Part shown: in pieces, positions 25,737-33,751 of the stretch
How the letters are laid out: the number at the start of each line of letters is the position of its first letter
Numbering within the stretch: position 1 is the stretch's first letter
Assembly: GCF_028715765.1 (NCBI RefSeq)
Contig: NZ_JAQURE010000013.1
Span: 1-48,207 of the forward strand
From: Rhodoferax sp.
Lineage (GTDB): Bacteria > Pseudomonadota > Gammaproteobacteria > Burkholderiales > Burkholderiaceae_C
DNA: 48,207 nucleotides
Direction: 5' to 3'
Notes under the pieces: model-generated
What the model saw: the letters and a program-made list of their open reading frames with translations, nothing else
Databases searched by the model: none
What the model was told of the DNA's origin: nothing
Position numbers and translations under genes: made by a program

Positions 25737-26642
25737 TTACAGGGCCGGAGCGGCTGCACGGCGCAGCACTAACCCTGGCTGGCCGTGCCAGTAACCGTTA
25801 CACGGCTGGTCTGGCATCAGGGCGGTGAGTTCGGCGTTGGCCGTGGCGGCATCCAGCTGCCCGGTCAGTGCACCCTTGAAAAGCTCAAGAATGCGTACCA
25901 TGTGCTGCGCCTGTGGGCTGATGCGCGCCACGTCCACACCCAGCGCCTGCATGGCGGGCAGCTCGGGCAGCAGGTTGTGCACGCGGGCGGACTGGGTTTG
26001 AATGCCATTGAGCACCAAAAACGCCTCGTCTTCTTGGGTGCGCATCAACAAGCCGTCAGGGTGCTCCATGCATTTGAACTGGCAGTCGTCTTTGGGCAAA
26101 TTGCAATGCCGTGCGGTAAAGCAGCGCGCAGAAAACGCCAACGGCATGCGGCCATAAGCAAACACCTCGGTTTGCAAACCGGCCGGGCGGCCAGCCTGAA
26201 TGACGGCCAAATCGGCTGCGCTCATCTCCAGCGGCATCACCCAGCGCTGCACACCCAGCCCGGCCATGCACTGCAGGGTGGGCAAGTTGTAAATGTTCAG
26301 ATGCGGGCCCGCCACAAACGGCGCTTTGCCAGCCAGGCAGTGCACCGCACCCATGTCGTTGGCTTCGACCTTGAACTGGGCATTGGCAGTGATTTTGTGC
26401 AACACCGTCACGTCAGCGCCCGACTCGATCAGCACCTGGGTCGATAACACCACCTCTTTGCCCGCCTCACGCAGCACCGTGGCCATGTCAAACCAGTCGG
26501 CCAGGCGCACCTCATGGCGGCGCGAACACACGGCCTCGCCCAAGTAAACGATGTCCACCGGGCTGGCTGCCACGGCCTCGTAAAAAGCCAGCACATCACG
26601 ACGCGGCCAGTAGTAAAGAATGGGACCCAGAGCTAGTTTCAT
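25737..26642 (-). CDS. ubiV: UbiV, U32-family iron-sulfur hydroxylase subunit
   Basis: A 301-residue U32 protein. With UbiU it carries out anaerobic hydroxylation of the ubiquinone ring precursor, using prenylated oxygen donors instead of O2. Four candidate 4Fe-4S ligands are seen at Cys39, Cys174, Cys187 and Cys191; the C-x12-C-x3-C spacing agrees with E. coli UbiV, as I recall it. The adjacent ubiU and ubiT genes confirm the identity. A 121-bp gap with a large palindrome precedes it. Confidence 0.94.
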   Translation of the reverse strand: MKLALGPILYYWPRRDVLAFYEAVAASPVDIVYLGEAVCSRRHEVRLADWFDMATVLREAGKEVVLSTQVLIESGADVTVLHKITANAQFKVEANDMGAVHCLAGKAPFVAGPHLNIYNLPTLQCMAGLGVQRWVMPLEMSAADLAVIQAGRPAGLQTEVFAYGRMPLAFSARCFTARHCNLPKDDCQFKCMEHPDGLLMRTQEDEAFLVLNGIQTQSARVHNLLPELPAMQALGVDVARISPQAQHMVRILELFKGALTGQLDAATANAELTALMPDQPCNGYWHGQPGLVLRRAAAPAL

Positions 26643-26662
26643 CGTGAATATCAGTTGATTGA

Positions 26663-26762
26663 GGACACACGCAAAGCCGTCCCAGCTAGGCGCACCGACG
26701 CAGGCAGTACGAAACGTACGGCAAGGCGGTGCAACGACGCTGGGGCGGCTTTTCGTGTGTCC
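26663..26762. repeat. 100-bp imperfect palindrome between ubiU and ubiV
   Basis: The left arm starts GGACACACGCAAAGCCG at 26663; the right arm ends as its near reverse complement (CGGCTTTTCGTGTGTCC) at 26762. The centre is GTACG-AAA-CGTAC (26707-26719), and intermediate blocks (GGCGCACCG, CGGTGC) also pair. It would fold into one long hairpin in the operon transcript and may be a dispersed REP-like or MITE-like element, or an RNA-processing/attenuation signal. Confidence 0.75.
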
Positions 26763-26763
26763 G

Positions 26764-27762
26764 TCATTTCCATGGCCTGTGATAGGCGCCTAGTGTGTGT
26801 TGCTGGCCTTCGGCCACTTTGTCCAGAGCGCTGAACCAGGCGGGTTGGGCGCTGTAGTGATCTGGGTTGGCACGGCAGCGGTCTATGGCGGCACGCCACA
26901 CTTGGGTGACCTGCGCCACATATGCAGGGCTGCGCTGGCGTCCTTCTATTTTGATAGCACTCACCCCCATATTCATAAGCGCTGGAAGCAGTTCTAACGT
27001 ATTCAGACTGGTGGGCTCTTCAATCGCGTAGTAGTTGTGGTCGTCGCCCACATCAAAGCGACCCTTGCACAGCGTGGGGTAGCCCGCGTTTTCACCCGGA
27101 GCGTAGCGGTCAATCAGCACACCGCCCAGGCGCGACTCGCGTCCTTTGGGGGTTTCGACCCAGCGCACCGCTTTGGGTGGCGAGCACACGCCGTTGGTGT
27201 TGGGTGCTTCGCCGGTGACGTAGCTGGAAAGCGCACAACGCCCTTCCACCATCACACACAGGCTGCCAAAGCCAAACACTTCAATCTCTACGGGTGATTT
27301 TTCCAGCACCTGCTGCACCTGCACCAGCGACAGCACGCGTGGCAACACGGCGCGCGCAATGCCAAAGTGCTGGTAATAAAAATCAAGGGCTTCGTAGTTG
27401 GTGGCCGAGCCTTGCACCGACAAGTGCAAGCGCAATTGCGGTTGGTGTTTGCAGGCGTAGGCCATCAGGCCGGGGTCGGCCAAAATGACCGCATCCACCC
27501 CGCTGTGTGCGGCGCGGTCTACGGCGCGTTGCCACAGCTCGGCCTTGGCCGCTTGCGGGTAGGTGTTGAGCGCCACAAACACCTTGCGGCCACGGTCATG
27601 GGCGTAGCGAATGCCGGCCTCGATGGCGGTCTCGTCAAAGTTCAACCCGGCAAAGTTGCGCGCGTTGGTGGCATCGCGAAAGCCCAGGTAAACACAGTCC
27701 GCACCGTGATCCACGGCGGCTTTGAGCGCAGGCAGGCTGCCAGCGGGGCAGACCAGCTCCAT
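26764..27762 (-). CDS. ubiU: UbiU, U32-family iron-sulfur hydroxylase subunit
   Basis: A 332-residue partner of UbiV in oxygen-independent ubiquinone hydroxylation. From the chosen start, Cys169, Cys176, Cys193 and Cys232 fall at exactly the positions I recall for the 4Fe-4S ligands of E. coli UbiU (331 residues), which favours this start (MELVCPAGS) over an ATG 21 codons upstream at 27825. Other motifs are SLCVMVEGRCALSSY, GVCSPPKAVRWV and AIKIEGRQRSPAYV. First gene of the ubiU-V-T-X operon, with an FNR-like box about 85 bp upstream of 27825. Confidence 0.93.
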   Translation of the reverse strand: MELVCPAGSLPALKAAVDHGADCVYLGFRDATNARNFAGLNFDETAIEAGIRYAHDRGRKVFVALNTYPQAAKAELWQRAVDRAAHSGVDAVILADPGLMAYACKHQPQLRLHLSVQGSATNYEALDFYYQHFGIARAVLPRVLSLVQVQQVLEKSPVEIEVFGFGSLCVMVEGRCALSSYVTGEAPNTNGVCSPPKAVRWVETPKGRESRLGGVLIDRYAPGENAGYPTLCKGRFDVGDDHNYYAIEEPTSLNTLELLPALMNMGVSAIKIEGRQRSPAYVAQVTQVWRAAIDRCRANPDHYSAQPAWFSALDKVAEGQQHTLGAYHRPWK

Positions 27763-27903
27763 GCGTGCGGCAGGTTTTTCAGGCGCGCCGGGCAAGCACG
27801 GGGAATCATCATCAACAAAAGTCATACAGACAAGCGGCGAGCAGCGCAGACGCAGCGTTTAAAGTGAAGCCGCGAAGACTAACCAAGTCTGGGGCAGTGG
27901 TAA

Positions 27904-27917
27904 ATGATGTATATCAA
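27904..27917 (-). promoter_or_regulatory. FNR/ANR-type box upstream of ubiU
   Basis: ATGAT-GTAT-ATCAA matches the FNR consensus TTGAT-N4-ATCAA at 9 of 10 defined positions. Its centre (27910.5) lies 86 bp upstream of the far start (27825) and about 149 bp upstream of the near one. A class II promoter with the box at -41.5 would place transcription start near 27869, with TAGTCT as a weak -10. Anaerobic control fits the function of the operon. Confidence 0.7.
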
Positions 27918-27995
27918 TCAATGCAGCATTTCGCGGCGCACCGGGCAAGCCTTAATGCCAAGCCTTGCAATTGTTGCTAGACTTCAAGCCCTGGC

Positions 27996-28071
27996 GGGGG
28001 GGTAGCTCAGTTGGGAGAGCGCTACGTTCGCAATGTAGAGGTCGTGAGTTCGATCCTCATCCTCTCCACCA
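27996..28071 (+). tRNA. tRNA-Ala (anticodon CGC)
   Basis: A 76-nt cloverleaf: acceptor stem of seven G paired with CCTCTCC, D-arm GCTC-AGTTGGGA-GAGC, anticodon arm CTACG-TTCGCAA-TGTAG, T-arm GTGAG-TTCGATC-CTCAT and encoded CCA. The acceptor keeps the G3-U70 wobble pair that defines alanine identity, and anticodon CGC reads GCG. It ends 10 bp before the stop of the convergent ABC-transporter gene. Confidence 0.95.
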
Positions 28072-28081
28072 CCAGACAAAT

Positions 28082-28813
28082 CTAAGAAAGCGCCCGCCCC
28101 TCACCCGCCTCTTCAACCGTTTGCCCGTCGCGAATATGGTAGATGCGCTTGAAGCTGGGAATGATTTTCTCGTCGTGCGTGACCACAATGATGGCGGCCT
28201 GAAACTGCACGGCCATCTGGTTCAGGATGCGCATCACGCCCAGGGCGCGTTCGCTGTCAAGCGGTGCGGTGGGCTCGTCGGCCAAGATCACGGGCGGGCG
28301 GTTGGCCAAAGCGCGGGCAATGGACACCCGCTGCTGCTCGCCGCCTGAGAGCTGCGAGGGCTCGGCTTGGGCGCGGTGTTGCACATCCAGCGCGGTCAGC
28401 AGTTCCAGCGCTCGGGCACGCGACTCGGTGTTCGGGCGTCCGGCCAGCATGGGCAAAAGCGCCACGTTGTCGGTCACGTCCAGAAACGGAATCAAATACG
28501 GCGCCTGAAAAATGAAACCAATGCGGTCGCGCCGCAGCGCGCGCAGGTCGGGCACTTGCCAGCCGTTGTCGTAGATCACGTCATGGCCCAGCGTCATGCG
28601 CCCGGCGGTGGGTTCAATGATGGCGCCCAGGCATTTCAGCAGCGTGCTTTTGCCAGAGCCAGACGGCCCAACCAAGCCCACCACCTCGCCCGGTGCCACC
28701 GCCAGGTTGACATTTTTCAGGGCCTCCACAGCACTGTCGCCCTGGCCATAAACCTTGCGCAGGCCTTCTATGCGGATGCCGCCGGTTTCAATGGGTGTGT
28801 GCATGGGGATCAT
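28082..28813 (-). CDS. ABC transporter ATP-binding protein (MacB/LolD-like)
   Basis: A 243-residue cytoplasmic ATPase. Walker [10 protein letters not shown] (about 49-57), signature LSGGEQQR and Walker B VILADEPT are present, with [14 protein letters not shown] after the Q-loop, as in the LolD/MacB/DevA class that powers FtsX-type permeases. The start at 28813 overlaps the permease stop as ATGA. Last gene of the tetR-mfp-permease-ATPase operon. The likely function is tripartite export of a lipid, peptide or drug; the substrate is unknown. Confidence 0.93.
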   Translation of the reverse strand: MIPMHTPIETGGIRIEGLRKVYGQGDSAVEALKNVNLAVAPGEVVGLVGPSGSGKSTLLKCLGAIIEPTAGRMTLGHDVIYDNGWQVPDLRALRRDRIGFIFQAPYLIPFLDVTDNVALLPMLAGRPNTESRARALELLTALDVQHRAQAEPSQLSGGEQQRVSIARALANRPPVILADEPTAPLDSERALGVMRILNQMAVQFQAAIIVVTHDEKIIPSFKRIYHIRDGQTVEEAGEGRALS

Positions 28814-30003
28814 CCTATGGCCTCTGCGGGGTCAACTTTGAGTGCGACGCGAATCGCCAGTGTGCTGGCCAGCGCGCAAATCAGCAGCGTGGCGGCCAAC
28901 CCCAACACCGCATCGCGCGGCATCAGCAGCACGTATTTCGGAAAAATGGGCGCCCAAAAGGTGGCGGCAATTTTGCCCACCATGAAGCCAATCAGCCCCA
29001 GCCCCAGGGCTTGCTGCAAGATCATGCTGGCAATGGTGGTGTTGCGCGTGCCAATCAGCTTCAAGACCGCAATTTCTCGAATTTTGCCCAGCGTCATGGT
29101 GTAGATGATGAAGGCCACAATGGCCGCGCTGACCACCGCCAGAATCACCAAAAACATGCCAATTTGCCGGGCTGAGGTGGCAATCAGCTTGGCCACCAAA
29201 ATCTCTTCCATGCCAGCGCGGGTGTAGACCTGCACATGCTTCCAGCGCGTCAAGGCGGCGGCCACGTCATCGGCCTGCCAACCGGCTTGCAACTGCACCA
29301 GCACCGCGTTGACGTTGTGGCTGCTGCTTTGCAGGCCTTGCACCGCCTCCAGCAAGCCCGGCACGCCGGGACGGTTGAAGGCTGGGTTGGCAGCGGTGCG
29401 GGTGCGGTCGTTGACCACCGTGTCGTTGTCTTTCAAAAACTGCGCCTCCTGGGCGTCCTTCAAGGGCACAAACAGCATCGGGTCGCCCCCGGAAGACACC
29501 ATGCGCTGGGTCAAACCCACCACCTGGTAGCTGTGGCGGCGCACCTGCACCGCGTCGCCCAGTTTCAAGCCGGTTTTGACATCGGCCACGGCTTCATAGT
29601 GGTCGCGCGTGAGCTGGCGCCCGGCCACCAGGTAGCCGGGTGCGCCGGGCATGCCGGGCTCCACCCCCACCACCATGGTGCGCGCCTCCACACCACTGGG
29701 GCGCTGCACCTGCATGGTGAGGTAGGTCACATTGGCGGCAGTGGCCACACCGGGCATGCCGCGCACGCTGCGCACCACGTCGTCTTTGATGCTGGAGGCC
29801 TCGGCATACGGGCCCTGCGTGTCTTTTTGCACCACCCACAAATCGGCCCGGCTGTTGGCAATGAGGGCTTGCGCGTCATCGACCATGCCACGGTAGACCC
29901 CGGCCATGGTCAGCGTCACGCCAATCAGCAAGCCCAGCCCCAGGCCGGTGAGCGTGAATTTGCTCCAGCCGTGCAGGATATCGCGTCCGGCCAGGCTGAT
30001 CAT
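28810..30003 (-). CDS. ABC transporter permease (FtsX/DevC-like)
   Basis: A 397-residue membrane protein. One N-terminal helix (about 17-37) is followed by a large periplasmic domain (about 38-275), then three C-terminal helices (about 280-305, 325-350 and 365-390), the MacB/FtsX topology. LGKIREIAVLKLIGT before the third segment is the conserved FtsX coupling region. ATGA overlaps on both sides join it to the membrane-fusion protein and the ATPase. Similar to cyanobacterial DevC-type permeases. Confidence 0.92.
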   Translation of the reverse strand: MISLAGRDILHGWSKFTLTGLGLGLLIGVTLTMAGVYRGMVDDAQALIANSRADLWVVQKDTQGPYAEASSIKDDVVRSVRGMPGVATAANVTYLTMQVQRPSGVEARTMVVGVEPGMPGAPGYLVAGRQLTRDHYEAVADVKTGLKLGDAVQVRRHSYQVVGLTQRMVSSGGDPMLFVPLKDAQEAQFLKDNDTVVNDRTRTAANPAFNRPGVPGLLEAVQGLQSSSHNVNAVLVQLQAGWQADDVAAALTRWKHVQVYTRAGMEEILVAKLIATSARQIGMFLVILAVVSAAIVAFIIYTMTLGKIREIAVLKLIGTRNTTIASMILQQALGLGLIGFMVGKIAATFWAPIFPKYVLLMPRDAVLGLAATLLICALASTLAIRVALKVDPAEAIG

Positions 30004-31196
30004 TGGGCGACCCCGGGCTTGACCAAGCTGTCCACCACGGCAATCCGGGCACCCGCTTTGAGTGCTTTTTGGCTGTAAACCACCACCTGGTCGGTTGGAT
30101 TCAACCCGCCGAGCACCTGCACTTGGCCGTCCAGGCTGCTGACGCCCAACTGCACGGCTGCAAATTCAGGTTTGCCATTTTGAATGCGCCACACGCCCGC
30201 TTGGGCACCTTGGCGCTGCAGCGCCGCGTTGGGCAGCAGCAGCGCGGGCGCGGTAGTGGGCAACTGCAGCGTGACTTCGGCCATTTCACCCACCGATACC
30301 CCGACCGGGGGCGCGTCAAAGGCAACCTGCGCCAGGCGCTCTTCGGTCACGCTGTCGGCCAGCCATTCAATGCGTGCCACCTGGCCAGACTGCGGGTTTT
30401 TCGGGTTGGAGCGCAGCACCACCTGCGCCTTGAGCCCCGGCGTCAGCCCGGCACTGCGCCCTTGATCAACCCGCATCTTGACCCACAGGCTGCTGGGGTC
30501 GATCAAGCGCAGCACGGGCTGCCCCGCCACCACGGTGCTGCCGGCCTCGGCGTCGCGCGTGGTGACCACGGCATCCGCCGGGGCAAACAGGCGCACGTTG
30601 TCACGCTGTTGCGCCAGCGCCGCCCGCTCGGCCTTCAGGCGTGTCAGGTCTTGCCCGGCGGCCATGGCATTGGCACTGGCCGCTTGCATGGCGGCTTGCG
30701 CGCTGGCTTGCGCCTGGGTGCTGGCCTCCAGCGCACCGGGGCTGATGAAGCTTTGCAGCGCCAACTGCTGGTTGCGCTGCGCTGCGCTATCGGCCAGTGC
30801 GGCGCGCGCCTTGGCATCTTGCACCTGCGCCTGGGCCGCCGTTTGGCCGCTGGCGGCACGCGCCAAAGACGCATCCAGCGCGGCCAGGCGCTGGCCAAAG
30901 TCCACCGGGTCCATCTCGGCCAGCAGTTGCCCGGCCTTGACCCGGTCGCCCACGTCCACATTCACACGCAGCACCCGCCCGGCCACGGTGGGTCCCACCA
31001 GCCAGCTGCGACGCGCCTCCACCGTGCCAATGCCAAAAATTGACGGGCTCAACGTGCCTTGGGTGGGCTGGGTCACGGTCACCTTGATCGGTGCCAGTGG
31101 CCCGGTGCGCAGCGACACATACAGCACGCCGCCCACCAGTGCCACGGCCACGGCGGCCAAGGTCAGGCGGCGTTTGAGCAAAGCATGGGTGTTCAT
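30000..31196 (-). CDS. Periplasmic membrane-fusion (HlyD/MacA-like) adaptor
   Basis: A 398-residue adaptor. An N-terminal anchor (about 10-30) precedes the lipoyl half-motif VAGRVLRVNVDVGDRVKAGQ, a long Ala/Gln-rich coiled-coil hairpin (about 105-205), the second lipoyl half (LFAPADAVVTTRDAEAGSTV) and a beta-barrel/MP domain. It should link the inner-membrane ABC complex to an outer-membrane channel not encoded here. It overlaps tetR and the permease by four bases each (ATGA). Confidence 0.93.
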   Translation of the reverse strand: MNTHALLKRRLTLAAVAVALVGGVLYVSLRTGPLAPIKVTVTQPTQGTLSPSIFGIGTVEARRSWLVGPTVAGRVLRVNVDVGDRVKAGQLLAEMDPVDFGQRLAALDASLARAASGQTAAQAQVQDAKARAALADSAAQRNQQLALQSFISPGALEASTQAQASAQAAMQAASANAMAAGQDLTRLKAERAALAQQRDNVRLFAPADAVVTTRDAEAGSTVVAGQPVLRLIDPSSLWVKMRVDQGRSAGLTPGLKAQVVLRSNPKNPQSGQVARIEWLADSVTEERLAQVAFDAPPVGVSVGEMAEVTLQLPTTAPALLLPNAALQRQGAQAGVWRIQNGKPEFAAVQLGVSSLDGQVQVLGGLNPTDQVVVYSQKALKAGARIAVVDSLVKPGVAQ

Positions 31197-31852
31197 AAAG
31201 TTCCTTTTGAAATGGTGGGCGTGGCAAGCAGGCCGCGTTGGTAAATGGCAAACACGCCGGGAGCGTGCGCGGTGGCGGCGGCCAGGTCGCCAGACATCAG
31301 CGCCTGCATCACCAGCCCTTGCACCGAGCCAATGAACAGCAGGGCGGCGGCGGACAAGTCGGTTTCAGGCGTCAGCAGGCCTGCGTGCTTCGCTTGTTGC
31401 AACAGATTCATGAGCATCTGGCGGTAACGCGCCAGCAGGCTGCGCACCCGCAGCTTCATGGCGGTGTCGCCCGGGCTTTGCAACTCTTGAAAAATCATGC
31501 GGGGCACACCGGGGTAGTGCTGCACAAAGTCCACATGCGCCATGAAGACGGCGCGCAAGGCGGCCAGGTCGCTCGCTTGGTCAGGGGTGGCCACAGCGTG
31601 GGCGGCACTGGCGGCAACATCCAGGCGCGCCATCAGTGTGCTGGCTGCCCAGTCCAGCACTGCCAGCCAGAGCGCTTGTTTGCTGGCAAAGTGCCGAAAC
31701 ACGGCCCCTTGCGAGATGCCCACCACGCGCGCCAAGTCGGCTGTGGTGATGTCGGCCGGGCTGCGCTGCGCAGCCAACGCCAGCGCCGCGGCCACCAGGT
31801 GGGCTTGCCGCACATCGGTGGCGTGACGGGTGGGTCTTTCTGCTACTTCCAT
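31193..31852 (-). CDS. TetR family repressor of the exporter operon
   Basis: A 219-residue regulator. The N-terminal helix-turn-helix region is DITTADLARVVGISQGAVFR followed by HFASKQAL, with a C-terminal ligand-binding helical domain. The start at 31852 (MEVAERPTRH) follows the family; a longer frame runs back across the operator. First gene of the operon and overlapping the adaptor gene by ATGA, it most likely represses its own operon through the palindrome 8 bp upstream. Confidence 0.93.
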   Translation of the reverse strand: MEVAERPTRHATDVRQAHLVAAALALAAQRSPADITTADLARVVGISQGAVFRHFASKQALWLAVLDWAASTLMARLDVAASAAHAVATPDQASDLAALRAVFMAHVDFVQHYPGVPRMIFQELQSPGDTAMKLRVRSLLARYRQMLMNLLQQAKHAGLLTPETDLSAAALLFIGSVQGLVMQALMSGDLAAATAHAPGVFAIYQRGLLATPTISKGTL

Positions 31853-31860
31853 AAATACCA

Positions 31861-31880
31861 AAGTAATTGATTGATTACTT
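31861..31880. promoter_or_regulatory. TetR-type operator
   Basis: A 20-bp palindrome with perfect 7-bp arms (AAGTAAT and ATTACTT) around TGATTG, 8 bp upstream of the tetR start. On the minus strand a good -10 (TATACT) lies immediately upstream, so binding here would block transcription. Confidence 0.8.
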
Positions 31881-31963
31881 AGTATAGGGTACGCCACACA
31901 TCTGCCTCGTTTCGTTTGTGCAAAGGTTTGGTAAAGTGCCTAAGGAAAGCCGTCTATACTTTA

Positions 31964-32014
31964 ATTTTTATAGCTGTTCACGCACTATCCATAAGCACCA
32001 GAGGCCTATTTGGC
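31964..32014 (+). repeat. Dispersed repeat copy R8, forming the gspA leader
   Basis: ATAGCTGTTCACGC at 31970-31983, ATCCATAAGCACCAGAGGCC, then TATTTGGC directly abutting the gspA ATG (32015). The conserved AGAGG block (32000-32004) sits at ribosome-binding-site distance from that ATG. Confidence 0.85.
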
Positions 32015-33739
32015 ATGTATACCCAGCAGTTTGGTCTGAGCCAAGACCCGTTCTCGATGGCGCCCGACCCGCATTTTTTGTTCATGAGCGAGCGCCATCG
32101 CGAGGCGCTGGCGCACCTGCTTTACGGTGTGGCCGAGCCGCAGGGTGCCGCGGGCGGCTCGGGGGGCGGTTTTGTGCTGCTCACGGGCGACATTGGGGCT
32201 GGCAAAACCACCATTTGCCGCTGTTTTTTGGCACAGATTCCGCCCGGCTGCCATGTGGCCTACATCTTCAACCCCAAGCTCACCGTGCCTGAGCTGCTGC
32301 AGTCGGTGTGCGAAGAGTTTCACATCCACCCCAGCAGCGGCACGGCTCCCACGCTGAAACAGCACATTGACGCGCTCAACGCCTTTTTGCTGCAAGCGCA
32401 CAGCGCCAGCGAACGCAGTGTGCTGATCATTGACGAAGCGCAAAACCTCAGCAGCGAGGTGCTGGAACAACTGCGCCTGCTGACCAACCTGGAAACCGCC
32501 GAGCGCAAGCTGCTGCAAATTGTGCTGATTGGCCAGCCTGAACTGCGCACCCTGCTGGCCCAGCCGCAGCTGGAGCAACTGGCGCAGCGGGTGGTGGCGC
32601 GCTTTCACCTGGATGCGCTCAACGCCACCGAAACAACGCACTACATTGCGCACCGCCTGGTGGTGGCTGGCCACACCGGCGCGCTGCCGTTTGAGCCACG
32701 CGCGCTGCAACGCATTCACCAGCTCACCGGCGGCGTGCCGCGGCGCATCAACCTGCTGTGCGGGCGCGCCTTGCTGGGGGCGTGGGCCACCGGCTTGTCG
32801 CGGGTCACGGTGACGGTGGTCAACAAGGCTGCTGCTGAGGCCTTTGGCGAGGCATCAAAAAACAAGCATTTTCTGCCTGTAGCGCTTATGGATATTGCGC
32901 TAGGTGCTTTGGTATTGATAGCTATTGCAAGTGCCTGGTGGCTGGGCTCAAACCGCGCTCTAGCACCACGCGTGGCAGCCAACCCTGCAGCCATATCGCC
33001 TGCGCAGGCCACCCCAGCGACTCCCCCGGTGTCAAGCCCAAGCGCCCTGGCTGCACCGGCTGACCGCGCGCCAGCCACACCACCCCAGCGCCTCACCGCA
33101 GATCAGCTGCAGGCGCAGTGGTCGGCTTGGGCGCAGCCCCCGGCGCAGGCTTGGCGTGACCTGGCACAGCTGTGGCCTCTGCCCGCAGCGGCTGACAGCT
33201 GTGAAGCCGTGGCACAACAGGGCTGGTCATGCCATCAGGCCAAGGGGCTGACGCTGCAGCAGGTGCGTGAGCTGGGTCGCCCAGGGGTGCTGACCCTGCA
33301 AACCGGCAGCGCCGCGCCGGTGTTGGCTGTGCTGACCGGTTTGACCACCGAGCAAGCCAGCCTGCGGCTGAACGGCCAAACCGTCACGCTGGCGCTGATC
33401 GACTTGAGCCTGCTGTGGCAAGGCGACTTTGCCACCCTGTGGCAACCGCCGGAAGGGTTTGACCCACAGCTCAAAGACGGCAGCCGGGGGCCAGTCATCG
33501 AGCAACTGGCGCACCAGCTTGACCAGCTTGAAGGCCGTCAGCCAGCCGCAGAAGGCAGCCAAGCCCCAGTTGCGGTGCTGGATGCCGCACTGCGCCGGCG
33601 CGTGATTGCCTTCCAGCAAGTGCACGGCCTCAAGCCCGATGGCTGGCCCGGCGCCTGGACGCTGATGCAGATCGAACGCGAGCTGGGCTTAAGCCCGCAG
33701 CGCCTGCTTGCCTCCCCGCCTGCGGCGGCCAAACCTTAA
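32015..33739 (+). CDS. gspA: GspA/ExeA-type AAA ATPase with peptidoglycan-binding domain
   Basis: A 574-residue inner-membrane protein that with GspB helps place the type II secretion secretin through peptidoglycan. It starts MYTQQFGLSQDPFSMAPDP. Walker A GDIGAGKTT is near residues 58-66 and Walker B VLIIDEAQNL near 140. A transmembrane helix (about 290-310), a Pro/Ala linker and a C-terminal peptidoglycan-binding domain (RRRVIAFQQVHGLKPDGWPG) follow. The helix is encoded by a reversed dispersed-repeat copy, and another copy forms the leader. No other type II secretion genes are in the window. Confidence 0.9.
   Translation: MYTQQFGLSQDPFSMAPDPHFLFMSERHREALAHLLYGVAEPQGAAGGSGGGFVLLTGDIGAGKTTICRCFLAQIPPGCHVAYIFNPKLTVPELLQSVCEEFHIHPSSGTAPTLKQHIDALNAFLLQAHSASERSVLIIDEAQNLSSEVLEQLRLLTNLETAERKLLQIVLIGQPELRTLLAQPQLEQLAQRVVARFHLDALNATETTHYIAHRLVVAGHTGALPFEPRALQRIHQLTGGVPRRINLLCGRALLGAWATGLSRVTVTVVNKAAAEAFGEASKNKHFLPVALMDIALGALVLIAIASAWWLGSNRALAPRVAANPAAISPAQATPATPPVSSPSALAAPADRAPATPPQRLTADQLQAQWSAWAQPPAQAWRDLAQLWPLPAAADSCEAVAQQGWSCHQAKGLTLQQVRELGRPGVLTLQTGSAAPVLAVLTGLTTEQASLRLNGQTVTLALIDLSLLWQGDFATLWQPPEGFDPQLKDGSRGPVIEQLAHQLDQLEGRQPAAEGSQAPVAVLDAALRRRVIAFQQVHGLKPDGWPGAWTLMQIERELGLSPQRLLASPPAAAKP
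32867..32926 (-). repeat. Dispersed repeat copy R9, in frame inside gspA
   Basis: Read on the minus strand: AATAGCTATCAATACCAAAG, then GCGCAATATCCATAAGCGCT and ACAGGC. The sense strand encodes PVALMDIALGALVLIAIASA, the predicted membrane helix of GspA. Confidence 0.8.
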
Positions 33740-33751
33740 CCTGCCAACACC

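Noticed and set aside
26947..26991. Sequence in ubiU resembling the dispersed repeat (ATAGC...ATATTCATAAGCGCT)
   Set aside because: It encodes residues that fit the conserved U32 region next to KIEGR, so the similarity may be chance codon choice. Not counted as a repeat copy.
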